Source: Pedobacter alluvionis (GTDB taxonomy: Bacteria; Bacteroidota; Bacteroidia; Sphingobacteriales; Sphingobacteriaceae). From it: DNA of 64,000 bases. The stretch covers positions 1-64,000 of the forward strand of contig NZ_RCCK01000011.1 in the NCBI RefSeq assembly GCF_003664035.1. Direction: 5' to 3'. The notes beneath the pieces were generated by a model, which saw only the letters and a program-made list of their open reading frames with translations, did no database searches and was not told the origin of the DNA. Positions 35,676 through 44,591 of the stretch are shown here, one piece after another (the stretch's first letter is position 1; every line of letters starts with the position of its first letter). Position numbers and translations under genes: made by a program.

Positions 35676-36410
35676 CTAGTGTCTATTTTTCAAAGCTTTT
35701 TTAATCGCCACATCCGTTACCCCTTCCATTATTTTATAACCGGCGAGGTTAGGATGAACCCCATCAACCGTCAATTCGGCACGCTGTCCCTTTCTTTCAT
35801 CAACCAATGGTGTCCAATAATCTAAAATGGTATAATTTCTCTCTTTGGCATAGGTCTCAATCTTTTCGTTTAAATCAACGATGATATCGGCTGCCTTAAT
35901 CTGCTTATTCCATGGATATTCATAAACAGGCAAATATTTACAAAGTATTACCTTAATACGGTGTAATCTTGCCAGTTCTGCCATCGATTTAATATTATCC
36001 ATAATCTTATCTATAGTCACATGGCCTGTATTGCCTGCAATGTCATTACTACCAGCCAAAATAATCACCGCTTTTGGCTTAAGGTTAATCACATCCTGCC
36101 GAAAACGGATCAGCAGTTGCGGCGAAATCTGCCCACTTATTCCCCTATCCACATAAGTATTCCGGCTAAAATATTCAGGATTTTTCTGTTTCCAGAATTC
36201 GAATATCGAACTCCCTAAAAAAACAACCCTTTTTTCTTTTCTGGTTGGTGGTGGTAAAAGCTCATTTTCTTTCTGATACTTCGTTAACGCTGCCCAATCG
36301 TCGGCAAAATTTTCTTTTTTGGGTTTATTGTTTAACGAATCTACTTTCTCATCCTGTGCGAATAAAGCATGGCCAGAAATCAGTAAAATAAAAAGCAGGA
36401 TTTTATTCAT
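35676..36410 (-). CDS. Secreted SGNH/GDSL-type hydrolase
   Basis: 244 residues with a signal peptide ending HALFAQ (about residue 19). Block I is VVFLGSSIFEFW, where Ser68 is the expected nucleophile and GSS replaces the usual GDS. Block III is AGSNDIAGN (Asn122) and block V is VDGVHPN with Asp and His. SGNH hydrolases of this type are esterases or deacetylases acting on sugars or lipids. It is a lone gene downstream (56 bp) of the large outer membrane protein gene on the same strand, so co-transcription is possible. Confidence 0.85.
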   Translation of the reverse strand: MNKILLFILLISGHALFAQDEKVDSLNNKPKKENFADDWAALTKYQKENELLPPPTRKEKRVVFLGSSIFEFWKQKNPEYFSRNTYVDRGISGQISPQLLIRFRQDVINLKPKAVIILAGSNDIAGNTGHVTIDKIMDNIKSMAELARLHRIKVILCKYLPVYEYPWNKQIKAADIIVDLNEKIETYAKERNYTILDYWTPLVDERKGQRAELTVDGVHPNLAGYKIMEGVTDVAIKKALKNRH

Positions 36411-36466
36411 AAGGTAAATTGCAAAATATAACGAAACACTAAACTAAATAATCTGGATTTAACTAT

Positions 36467-39157
36467 TTATTCTTCAGTATTAATGTTACTGTTCAATCTG
36501 CCTTTTTTACCCCCAAACCGGCTAAGGTTATAACTTAATGTTGCCTGTATAAAACGGCTGATAAACCTTGTTCTGTTCTCAGAAATGGAATTGTTCGTAA
36601 TGCTTGTGCTGAATAGTGCACCTTGATTAAATAAATCGTTTGCCTGGACAGAGAAAAGTAAATTATTGCCTTTCAGAAAAGAAGTATTCAATCCCATATT
36701 TACCAATAAAGGATTTCCGGCATATAAACTATATCCAAAATTTAAACTTTTAGAAGCCGATGCATTTACCCTAAAGCGTTTACCGGGAATCCAGCTTGCA
36801 CTTCCACTCAAGGCCACAACCTGCACATTTTTGATATTCTGGTTCATTACAGAATAGGTATTGGAACTGAAACTATAAGATGCACTGGTATTGAAAGCAT
36901 ATTTTTCCTGGTTGAGGTTAAATTTAAAAGCATTAGAAACATTAATGCCACTACTGCGGTTAAGTACATTATCGGTGTAAAAAACATTGTGGCTGTAGGC
37001 AATATTCCCGTTTATGGATAGGGAAAGTTTATTGTCCAGTATCCTTTTGTTTACGGAGTAATTAGCGCCGATATTATAAATGCCGTTCACATTCTCATAA
37101 GTGGTTTGCTGTTTTAAACTGTTTAGCGTATCCCGAAGAAAGACCGTATTGCTCACCACACTGTTGATAGCAAAGCTACCCGATAAACCAGCCATAATGC
37201 TCAAGCCTGATTTAAGCCCAAATTTATTATAGCTAAAATCAGCCGTATGACTCGATGTTGCTTTAAGATCCGGGTTACCGATAATCAGGTTCTGCACATC
37301 ATTATTATTCCTTATAGGTTGCAGTTTGTTAAAATCGGGTGAAGTGGTATAGCCATTGTAACCAAAACTCAGGTTTCCGTTATCTTTAATCTGATAGCTT
37401 AAATTGGCCGAAGGAGAAAAATTTAACTGATAGTTTTTAAGTTCCTGCCCTGTATTCTGGTACTTTCCAATGATGATACTCGGCGAAAAATTTAGCCCAA
37501 AATTATAGCTGATCCTGTTGCTATTGGTATTGTAACCGATGCTGAAGTTCTGGTTAATGAAATTGGATACGTAATCCTGTCCCAGCGAATCGACCACAAA
37601 TCGATTTCCCAAAGGATTGGTCACCGTTGTAGTTTGCAGGTTGCGGCTTCTGCTTACTGAGAAACGGTAGGAAAAGTTGATAAAACTATATCCACTGGTA
37701 TCATTTGCCTTTTTTAAGGAGTTTGAAAACTGGATATTTCCGCCGAAGTTCGAATTTGCAGTATTGTTATCCACCAAACGGTTTAATAACGAATCTTTAA
37801 CCAGTACATTAGTGGTTTCGTTGTAATAACGGATGATATCGTTAATGGTACTGTTGCTATTTCCACTATTGCTGCCAAAATTGAAACCCATGGAAAGCGA
37901 ACGCTTGTTATTAGCTAAACGCCGCGACCAATTGATGCTACCGTTAAGATTTGGATTGCTATTTCGGGAACCTGAGTTGGAAATAAGGTCCTGCTTGATA
38001 TAGCCTGTTTTATTAGAGGTAGAAAAAGCCTCATTCCTGGTATCGGCCAAAGAGCCCGCTAAGGAAGCATTGAAATAATTCTTTTTTGTAGCGCCGTTTA
38101 AACCCAGGTTAATGTTATTGGTCAGCGATCTGGAATTATTGGCACTTTCCCTTAAGTCGTTGATGGTTCCCTGCGGATTAAATGTCTCAAGGTAATTACT
38201 CTGAATAGATTTATTGGTTCCGTTACTGAAATCGTAACTGCCATTAATACTAAATTCTTTCGAAATTTTATCTCTGATATTACCATTTAAGGCTTCATTA
38301 TTCGATTTGGCAAACTCATTATTGGTCGTACCAAAACGGCCACCAAAACCAATCTGTTTTGTTTTTTTCCATATACTGCCTTTGGTTACCAAATTATGCG
38401 CATTATTGGTGGCAGAATTCACATTCATCCCCCCAAAAACACCCTTATCCATACCAGGTTTGGTAACCAGGTTCAGCATTTTTTGAGGTGTACCGGTTTT
38501 GATCCCGGTAAAATTAGCTTCATCACCATAATCATCAATTACCTGCAGTTTGGCAATGATATCTGCCGGCAACTGCCTGATATAATCTTCTACATTGCTG
38601 GTAAAAAAATCTTCGCCGTTAACCCGCAGCTTGGTCATTTTTTTTCCCATTGCCGTTACAGCACCTTTATCATCAACCTCAATGCCCTGTAACTGCTTTA
38701 AAAGATCTTCTACCTTGTCGTTTTCCCTAATGGTATAAGCTCCTGCGTTGTATTCTATAGTATCTTTTTTAATTTTAATGGGGTCTACTTTTACTTTAAC
38801 CTCCACATCATCAAGGCGGATACTTTCCATTTTGAGCATAATCGGATCCAGATCGGAACTTTTTTTGGAAGATTCGATTTCGTAGAGTGATGTATAAGGT
38901 TTGTAGCCTAATGCAGTGACGGAAAGATAGAACTTATTTCGGGTTACTTTTGCAAATGTAAAGTTTCCCTTCGCATCAGAATTTGAGCGGAGGGTATCCT
39001 GATCAGTAATCAATCGGATATTTACGCCTTCAACAGGCTTCTTTAGAGAATCGATTACATTACCACTTATTTTAAACTGAGACTGAGCGAGAGCGTTAAA
39101 GGAAAATGTGATCAGTATAAAAAATAATAAAAAGCATAAATTATTGCTTTTTCTCAT
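36467..39157 (-). CDS. TonB-dependent-receptor-like outer membrane beta-barrel protein
   Basis: 896 residues. The signal peptide ends FSFNALAQ (about residue 25). A carboxypeptidase-regulatory-like domain (FKISGNVIDSLKKPVEGVNI, GYKPYTS) is followed by a plug-like part (YNAGAYTIRENDKVEDLLKQ, LRVNGEDFFTSN) and a long barrel with many aromatic-ended strands. It belongs to the outer-membrane beta-barrel family related to TonB receptors but without a SusD partner. Substrate unknown. Its start overlaps the DUF1456 gene end by 17 bp. Confidence 0.88.
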   Translation of the reverse strand: MRKSNNLCFLLFFILITFSFNALAQSQFKISGNVIDSLKKPVEGVNIRLITDQDTLRSNSDAKGNFTFAKVTRNKFYLSVTALGYKPYTSLYEIESSKKSSDLDPIMLKMESIRLDDVEVKVKVDPIKIKKDTIEYNAGAYTIRENDKVEDLLKQLQGIEVDDKGAVTAMGKKMTKLRVNGEDFFTSNVEDYIRQLPADIIAKLQVIDDYGDEANFTGIKTGTPQKMLNLVTKPGMDKGVFGGMNVNSATNNAHNLVTKGSIWKKTKQIGFGGRFGTTNNEFAKSNNEALNGNIRDKISKEFSINGSYDFSNGTNKSIQSNYLETFNPQGTINDLRESANNSRSLTNNINLGLNGATKKNYFNASLAGSLADTRNEAFSTSNKTGYIKQDLISNSGSRNSNPNLNGSINWSRRLANNKRSLSMGFNFGSNSGNSNSTINDIIRYYNETTNVLVKDSLLNRLVDNNTANSNFGGNIQFSNSLKKANDTSGYSFINFSYRFSVSRSRNLQTTTVTNPLGNRFVVDSLGQDYVSNFINQNFSIGYNTNSNRISYNFGLNFSPSIIIGKYQNTGQELKNYQLNFSPSANLSYQIKDNGNLSFGYNGYTTSPDFNKLQPIRNNNDVQNLIIGNPDLKATSSHTADFSYNKFGLKSGLSIMAGLSGSFAINSVVSNTVFLRDTLNSLKQQTTYENVNGIYNIGANYSVNKRILDNKLSLSINGNIAYSHNVFYTDNVLNRSSGINVSNAFKFNLNQEKYAFNTSASYSFSSNTYSVMNQNIKNVQVVALSGSASWIPGKRFRVNASASKSLNFGYSLYAGNPLLVNMGLNTSFLKGNNLLFSVQANDLFNQGALFSTSITNNSISENRTRFISRFIQATLSYNLSRFGGKKGRLNSNINTEE

Positions 39158-39374
39158 CCCTCGGACCTCTTTTATAAATTACAAGACCATTTAAAAAATT
39201 GCGCAGAATCTGATCGCCGCAAGGTTTAAAATTCTCGTGATCTTCGTTTCTGAAAATATCACCCAGCTCAGCCTTTGTCACTTTAAACCCCACCAAATCG
39301 CAGATAGTAATAATATCTTCTGTTTTTAATGATAAGGCTACTCTAAGTTTTTTTAATATATCGTTATTGCTCAT
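39141..39374 (-). CDS. DUF1456 (YehS-like) single-domain protein
   Basis: 77 residues. The pattern MSNNDILKKLRVALSLKTED, then ICDLVGFKVTKAELGDIFR and ILRNFLNGLVIYKRGPRD matches DUF1456. Proteobacterial YehS has two such domains; this protein has one. Function unknown. It precedes and overlaps (17 bp) the outer membrane protein gene, an odd pairing of a cytoplasmic and an outer membrane product. Confidence 0.8.
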   Translation of the reverse strand: MSNNDILKKLRVALSLKTEDIITICDLVGFKVTKAELGDIFRNEDHENFKPCGDQILRNFLNGLVIYKRGPRDEKKQ

Positions 39375-39474
39375 TGCTAATGGTAAGTATTATAATGTTG
39401 GAATGTTTTAATGTTGCAAAATGCTTAAAATTTTTGATTTAGCTATCCAGACTGCCGACTCCCGGACTCATCTT

Positions 39475-40779
39475 CTAACTCGCTATCTCTAATTTAAGTT
39501 TCTTTCCTTTAATTTTTTCGCCGTTTAGTTTTTTTAACAATTGGGTTATCTTACTTCGTTTTACAGCCACATAACTGGTTGTATCTTTAACTTCTATCAG
39601 TCCTAAATCATCCTTTGCCAATTCTCCTTTTTGTAAAAACAGGCCCACAATGTCAATTTTATTAATTTTATCTTTCTTACCATGTGCCAGATATAAGGTT
39701 ACCCAATCACTCTCCTGTGGTAAAACATACCGGTCTTCCAAAACTTCCTCCTCAATATCATCGGGCAGGTATTTGTAGTTTTCTTCGCTGGTTAAAATGG
39801 CATAGGCAGTTCCTTTTGCATGCATGCGCGCCGTGCGACCATTGCGGTGAATATAGGCATCTTCGGTATAGGGCAATTGATAGTGTACAATATGTTCCAC
39901 TTCCGGGATATCAAGACCACGTGCAGCCAGATCTGTTGTAATTAAAATCCTATGGCTACCATTTCTAAATTTAAGCAAGGCTTTTTCGCGATCAAATTGC
40001 TCCATTCCACCATGAAAAACATCGTGTCCTAAACCATTTTCAAACAATAAATCACTTATCCGATCTACCGTTTCCCTGTGGTTACAGAATACCAATGTAT
40101 TTTTACTGCCTATTTTGCTCAGTAATCTGAATAGGTAATCTAACTTATCGGCTGCAGGTACTGTTATTTTTTTGAGCTTTAGATCTGGTTTTGCTTCTAT
40201 ATTTTTTGAATAATCAACTTCAACAGGTGCATTTAACTTTACAAAAGCCGGAATTTCTTCCATTTTAGTGGCAGATGTAAGTATACGCTGTTTTAAAGAA
40301 AGCAGCGAGCCAATGATATAAGACATATCATTTTCAAAGCCAAACTCCAATGCTTTATCAAATTCATCTAAAACTAAGGTTTCTATAAAAGACTCGTCAA
40401 AGTTCTGATGCTCCAAATGGTAAGCGATCCTGCCAGGTGTTCCAATCAGGACGGCTGGTGGGTGTGCGAGGTTATTTTTTTCTATCCTTACCGCATGACC
40501 TCCATAACAGCAGTTTACCTTAAACGAAGTGCCCATTTGTTTAAAAACCTGCTCAATTTGAAGTGCAAGTTCTCTTGAAGGAACCAGAACCAAAGCCTGT
40601 ACGCCTTTAACTCCAGTTTTTAAATTGGAAAGCAATGGCAATAAAAAGGCCAACGTTTTCCCCGAACCCGTTGGCGCTATTAATATTACATCTTTACCGG
40701 TCTTAGCTGCTTTTACAGAAGACTCCTGCATCTCATTAAGTGCAGAAATGTTTAATTTTTTTAAGGCATTTTCCATCAT
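39475..40779 (-). CDS. DEAD-box RNA helicase with DbpA-like RNA-binding domain
   Basis: 434 residues. Helicase motifs run in order: Walker A APTGSGKT (35-42), PSRELALQ, TPGR, DEFD in VLDEFDKALEFG (a variant of DEAD), SAT, and the C-terminal RecA motifs TTDLAARGLD and HRNGRTAR. Residues about 355-434 (DWVTLYLAHGKKDKINKIDI, YVAVKRSKITQLLKKLNGEK) fit the DbpA RNA-binding domain, which targets 23S rRNA hairpin 92 in DbpA. It probably works in 50S assembly. The start is a double Met. It follows a small gene after 50 bp. Confidence 0.88.
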   Translation of the reverse strand: MMENALKKLNISALNEMQESSVKAAKTGKDVILIAPTGSGKTLAFLLPLLSNLKTGVKGVQALVLVPSRELALQIEQVFKQMGTSFKVNCCYGGHAVRIEKNNLAHPPAVLIGTPGRIAYHLEHQNFDESFIETLVLDEFDKALEFGFENDMSYIIGSLLSLKQRILTSATKMEEIPAFVKLNAPVEVDYSKNIEAKPDLKLKKITVPAADKLDYLFRLLSKIGSKNTLVFCNHRETVDRISDLLFENGLGHDVFHGGMEQFDREKALLKFRNGSHRILITTDLAARGLDIPEVEHIVHYQLPYTEDAYIHRNGRTARMHAKGTAYAILTSEENYKYLPDDIEEEVLEDRYVLPQESDWVTLYLAHGKKDKINKIDIVGLFLQKGELAKDDLGLIEVKDTTSYVAVKRSKITQLLKKLNGEKIKGKKLKLEIAS

Positions 40780-40829
40780 TCCGCCATAAAGGTAATCATT
40801 TCTCTTCAGGGCGAAAACGGTAGCCTTAG

Positions 40830-41048
40830 TTAGGATTTTAAAAATCTGCTCCGCAGCTTCCGAAGAGTAGAGAAGTTAAGTCTTTTGTCAAGCAATATTA
40901 ACATGCTGCCGCGTTTAGACATAGAAGATATTACCTTTTCATTAACGGCATCAACCGAAGATAAGATTTTGTCTGCCAGTTCATCTACAAATTTATTAGC
41001 TCTGCTATTTTGTAATAACTGGAGCTCTTGAATTAATTCTGCTCTCAT
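40830..41048 (-). CDS. Small hypothetical protein
   Basis: 72 residues (MRAELIQELQLLQNSRANKF onward), mostly helical and ending with a basic segment (LRKLRSRFLKS). No domain recognised. A proper ATG, clean helical periodicity and position 50 bp upstream of the helicase on the same strand support a real gene. Shortness leaves doubt. Confidence 0.5.
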   Translation of the reverse strand: MRAELIQELQLLQNSRANKFVDELADKILSSVDAVNEKVISSMSKRGSMLILLDKRLNFSTLRKLRSRFLKS

Positions 41049-41261
41049 AATTAAGAATTTTAATGAATGTACAAATATTAACGGTCCGAATAATAATTTG
41101 TTTCAATAAATTAGAAGTTCATTCAAACTATTATGATTAACTTGTTGATAACTAACTTTTTGTTAGCAAATAAACAATCCTGGCTTAACATATATTTAAT
41201 TTTTAGCGCTTATTTTTATAAAAACCTGATTGCCATTCGTTAACCTCAAAAAATACAATGT

Positions 41262-41735
41262 ATGACGTGGAAAAAATTTAGTGGTGAAATTATTCAATCT
41301 TCAATCCTGGAAGAAGTAGAAAATGCGATTATCAGAGAAAGTGAAAACGGCTTTAAACTTAAAGTTTGCATCGGTACCGATTCGCAGGTAAAAGGTGCAG
41401 TAACCGATTTTGCAACTGTGATTGTGCTCTTAAGAGAACATCATGGCGGTTTTATGTACATCCATCAGGAAAAGAGTACGCAGCAGGTTAGCATCAAAGA
41501 AAGAATGTTAATGGAAGTACAGAAATCTATCGAAACCGCTTATTCCATTTGCGATTTACTTGACATTTATGATGTGGCTTTAGAAGTACATGCCGATATC
41601 AATACAAGTCCGTTATTTAAATCCAACAAAGCACTAAATGATGCCATGGGTTATATTTTAAGCATGGGTTTTATTTTTAAAGCTAAACCGGAAGCATTTG
41701 CAAGCTCTACCTGTGCAGATAAAATGGTGCATTAG
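41262..41735 (+). CDS. YkuK-family RNase H-like protein (DUF458)
   Basis: 157 residues. LKVCIGTDSQVKGAVTDFATVIVL is given in part by IGTDSQ with the acidic residue expected for an RNase H-like active site. QVSIKERMLMEVQKSIETAY and LEVHADINTSPLFKSNKALN match the YkuK (DUF458) family. Biochemical role unknown, presumably nucleic-acid processing. It is a lone plus-strand gene divergent from the small hypothetical gene. Confidence 0.85.
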   Translation: MTWKKFSGEIIQSSILEEVENAIIRESENGFKLKVCIGTDSQVKGAVTDFATVIVLLREHHGGFMYIHQEKSTQQVSIKERMLMEVQKSIETAYSICDLLDIYDVALEVHADINTSPLFKSNKALNDAMGYILSMGFIFKAKPEAFASSTCADKMVH

Positions 41736-42375
41736 GACGGAAGATGTGGGATGGAAAAGGGATGATGGTTTAGTCCGGAAGTTCTGTTTCGGAGATACTA
41801 AGCCTATTGCCTTTATTCCCAACATTGTTAAGCCAAAAATAAGTTGTTTTCAGTCTGAGGATTAATTAATTGTTTAAAATCAATATGAGTGACGTACAAT
41901 TGATGTCTTTTGCCATACGCCTCGATCTTGCCTCGGCTCGCCGCCGCCGAAGGGCTCTTTCTTTTTGGTGTCAAAAAGAAACAAAAAACACCGGCTGAAA
42001 ATTTTTCTTTTGAAGCCAGTTGTTCGGCCAGAACAGTGCAGCCCGAAAAATTTGTTAGGCCGGATTTAAGTAGAACGGGAGTACCGTGCTATGGCCTAGC
42101 TGGGCAGAAATGCTAAAATGATTAAAATACTGATTAATAACAACTTGTTAAACCACGTCAATGATAGCCTGTCGAAGACCTTTTATAGTCGAAATAAAAG
42201 TAACTTTTCCTTTGACCGACTTAGGATAACGCTATTTTTTGTTTTCTTCTTGCTACCAGGGCTGGAGTAACGAATCTATAGCGCCTAACTCTGCGATCTT
42301 TTTGTTTCCCTTTGCAAACTTTGCGGTTAAACCCAACAAAACCGCATCTTTGTTGTTGTAATTTAAAACAAGCAC
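41736..42375. repeat. Gene-free region with inverted repeat and repeat fragments
   Basis: A 10-bp perfect inverted repeat TTTCTTTTTG (41958-41967), loop GTGT, CAAAAAGAAA (41972-41981) lies within a GC-richer block (41915-42115). That block reads like a dispersed Bacteroidota repeat (GCCTCGATCTTGCCTCGG-type). GCCTGTCGAAG near 42170 is another repeat fragment. The plus frame at 41910-42116 is not credible as a gene. Confidence 0.55.
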
Positions 42376-42843
42376 TTGAAAACTTATAGATTAGAATTTA
42401 CGCAGAAACTTCCAATAGATTTAGATACTGCATGGGACTTTTTCTCTTCACCCTTAAATCTGGCAGAAATTACCCCAAAAGACATGACTTTTGATGTTAC
42501 CTCGCCAAATATGGCCAACACCAAAATGTATCCGGGTTTAATTATTACTTATAAGGTCTCTCCTCTTTTTGGAATTAAGTTAAGCTGGGTAACCGAAATT
42601 ACCCATGTTAAGGATAAAGAATATTTTATAGACGAGCAGCGTTTCGGCCCATTTGCTTTCTGGCACCATCAACACCATTTCGAAAAAATAGACGGAGGCG
42701 TTTTAATGCACGATACGTTACACTATAGCATAGGTTGGGGACCAATTGGCAGCATCGCAAATGCGATAATTGTGAATAATAAAATCAACGGGATTTTTAA
42801 GTTCCGTTATCAGAAAGTTGAAGAACTTTTCGGTAAGTTTTAA
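42376..42843 (+). CDS. SRPBCC-family protein (polyketide cyclase/CoxG-like), TTG start
   Basis: 155 residues. TYRLEFTQKLPIDLDTAWDF at the N-terminus, then SPLFGIKLSWVTEITHVKDK and FWHHQHHFEKIDGGVLMHDT define the SRPBCC helix-grip fold, a ligand-binding cavity. The start must be TTG at 42376: a TAA stop lies four codons upstream (42364-42366) and the first internal Met is 36 codons in, beyond the first conserved strand. It converges with the DUF4468-type gene 10 bp away. Ligand unknown. Confidence 0.85.
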   Translation: MKTYRLEFTQKLPIDLDTAWDFFSSPLNLAEITPKDMTFDVTSPNMANTKMYPGLIITYKVSPLFGIKLSWVTEITHVKDKEYFIDEQRFGPFAFWHHQHHFEKIDGGVLMHDTLHYSIGWGPIGSIANAIIVNNKINGIFKFRYQKVEELFGKF

Positions 42844-42853
42844 CTCAAAGCTT

Positions 42854-43432
42854 TTACCATTTTTTGGTAGAAATGGTTTCAGTTTTCTTCCTGGTTTTCT
42901 CTACTTTACTGGTTGCTAAATACTTCTTAAAGTCATCACCGAATTTTTCTATTTTGTTATAGGCGCTATTTAAAATATCTTTCCATGCACCAGCATTAAG
43001 TTTACCTGGTGTACGCTCTAAAGGCACTCCAATTTTAGTAGTGGCTACAAAATTCCCGTAACGGTCGCGCTGGTATGGGATAAACAGCAGATCGGTTAAC
43101 CAAAACCTGTATTTGCCATTACGTGCCTCAAAAACAAAATTATAACTTACCTCTCCGCTTGGATGGCCAGCCACTAAAATTGTTTTATCGATCACCAGAG
43201 TTCCTTTCGCCAGAACAGAAGAATCGGTAACAGTTTCTTGTGTCATCGATTTTTTATAAGCCACATTAACAAAAGATTTAGACCTTTGCAGTAAAGTATC
43301 TTTGCTTACCGCTTGCGAATCTACCACCTTATAATAGATAAATTTACCGTTATCATCTTTAGAAAACTGTTTCTGCTGTGCGGATAATTGAACGGAAAGA
43401 AAAGCAAGAGTAATAAAAAGAAGGTGTTTCAT
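42854..43432 (-). CDS. Secreted DUF4468 (TBP-like fold) protein
   Basis: 192 residues from the ATG at 43432, giving MKHLLFITLAFLSVQLSAQQ and a clean signal peptide; the ATG seven codons earlier would weaken it. FVNVAYKKSMTQETVTDSSV, KGTLVI and YRFWLTDLLFIPY are typical of the DUF4468 domain. Function unknown; exported or outer-membrane associated. The basic C-terminal tail (KVEKTRKKTETISTKKW) is unusual for a secreted protein of this size. Confidence 0.75.
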   Translation of the reverse strand: MKHLLFITLAFLSVQLSAQQKQFSKDDNGKFIYYKVVDSQAVSKDTLLQRSKSFVNVAYKKSMTQETVTDSSVLAKGTLVIDKTILVAGHPSGEVSYNFVFEARNGKYRFWLTDLLFIPYQRDRYGNFVATTKIGVPLERTPGKLNAGAWKDILNSAYNKIEKFGDDFKKYLATSKVEKTRKKTETISTKKW

Positions 43433-43473
43433 TTGAAATCGGTTAATAGACAAATCTAAATATTTAAAGGTAA

Positions 43474-43506
43474 GAAAAAGCCGTCCCGATTTTACATCGG
43501 AACGGC
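43474..43506 (-). terminator. Intrinsic terminator of the amt/porin operon
   Basis: GCCGTCCCGAT (43480-43490), 5-nt loop, ATCGGAACGGC (43496-43506), one internal mismatch. On the minus strand the stem is followed by TTTTTC. It lies 23 bp beyond the porin stop codon. Confidence 0.8.
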
Positions 43507-43529
43507 CTTATATTAATATTTTTATTTCC

Positions 43530-44555
43530 TTAAAAAGCGTAAACTGCTGCCAAAGAGAACTGGCCACCGTTTGGAGCTAAAGCACCACTCTTGTTAAAGA
43601 AAGGTTTATCACTGTTATGGTCTAATCTTACTTCTGGGATAAATGTTAAACCACCAGATTTAATGTTTGCTGTAAGTGTTACTGCAGTAAAAGCAGTAGC
43701 CGGAACTGCACCCGCGGCTTTAAATTTAAAGTACTCACCTCTTAAACCTAAAGTTACCGCATCCAATACAGCAAATTGAGGATATAGCGCTGCACCTGCG
43801 TAACTTCCTGGTACCGAACTATCTTTGATATCATAATTAGCGGCATTTAAACCCAATTTAAATTTCTCCGTAATTTGATACGAAGTAGTTAAATCTACAA
43901 TAGTTCCGTATCCGCCAAAACCAGCGCCAGATAAAGCATTGATATAAGCTGTCCAGCCTTCAACAGGAGCAACCATTAACTGGCCACCAATAGCCGAAAC
44001 ACCTCTCGAAGCTGAGTAAACGTTCCAATCGTTAAATAAACCAGCCATTAAACTTACTTTATCGCTGAATTTATAAGTGGCTTTAATCCCCGCATTCTGG
44101 AAAGGACCATTGGTAAACAGGTATGAAGTAGAATAGTTAAAGTTTCCAACCGGTGAGATTACCTCATATCCAATGAATGTACCCATGTAACCTGCTGTCA
44201 TACTAAACTGATCGGTAAAATCGTAGTTAACATATAAGTTTTGAATATTAAAAGACGAACCTCCAGCTGCCGCATCAGGAATAGATTGCGATTGTCCTCT
44301 CGGGCCAAAAGAAAGTTCTCCAACAAATGAAGCTTTACCTGTTTTTTTCTTTAGGGCAATATCAATCATACCTAATGATACCGAGTTGTGATCCGTTACA
44401 AAAGATGTTTTTCCATTTAATGGATTTTTAGCAAAATCATATTTAAAGTACGTATCTACCGACCCTGAAATTTCAAGTGGTGATGTTGTGGTCTCTTGCG
44501 CCAGGGCACACGTAGTGCTGGCCATTGCAAAAATAGCGGTTAAAAGTTTCTTCAT
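43530..44555 (-). CDS. Outer membrane porin-like protein (BBP2 family), partner of Amt
   Basis: 341 residues with a signal peptide ending TTCALAQ (about residue 19). SGSVDTYFKYDFAKNP, FVTDHNSVSLGMIDIALKKK and a terminal AAVYAF strand with alternating hydrophobic residues indicate a beta-barrel of the BBP2 type. It lies 36 bp after the ammonium transporter gene and shares its terminator, so it probably lets ammonium or small N-compounds through the outer membrane. Confidence 0.85.
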   Translation of the reverse strand: MKKLLTAIFAMASTTCALAQETTTSPLEISGSVDTYFKYDFAKNPLNGKTSFVTDHNSVSLGMIDIALKKKTGKASFVGELSFGPRGQSQSIPDAAAGGSSFNIQNLYVNYDFTDQFSMTAGYMGTFIGYEVISPVGNFNYSTSYLFTNGPFQNAGIKATYKFSDKVSLMAGLFNDWNVYSASRGVSAIGGQLMVAPVEGWTAYINALSGAGFGGYGTIVDLTTSYQITEKFKLGLNAANYDIKDSSVPGSYAGAALYPQFAVLDAVTLGLRGEYFKFKAAGAVPATAFTAVTLTANIKSGGLTFIPEVRLDHNSDKPFFNKSGALAPNGGQFSLAAVYAF

Positions 44556-44591
44556 GTTTGAGCTTGTTTTGAGTTTAGATATATAAAATCC

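Noticed and set aside
41910..42116. 68-codon plus-strand frame
   Set aside because: Lies across an inverted-repeat element and shows no protein-like pattern.
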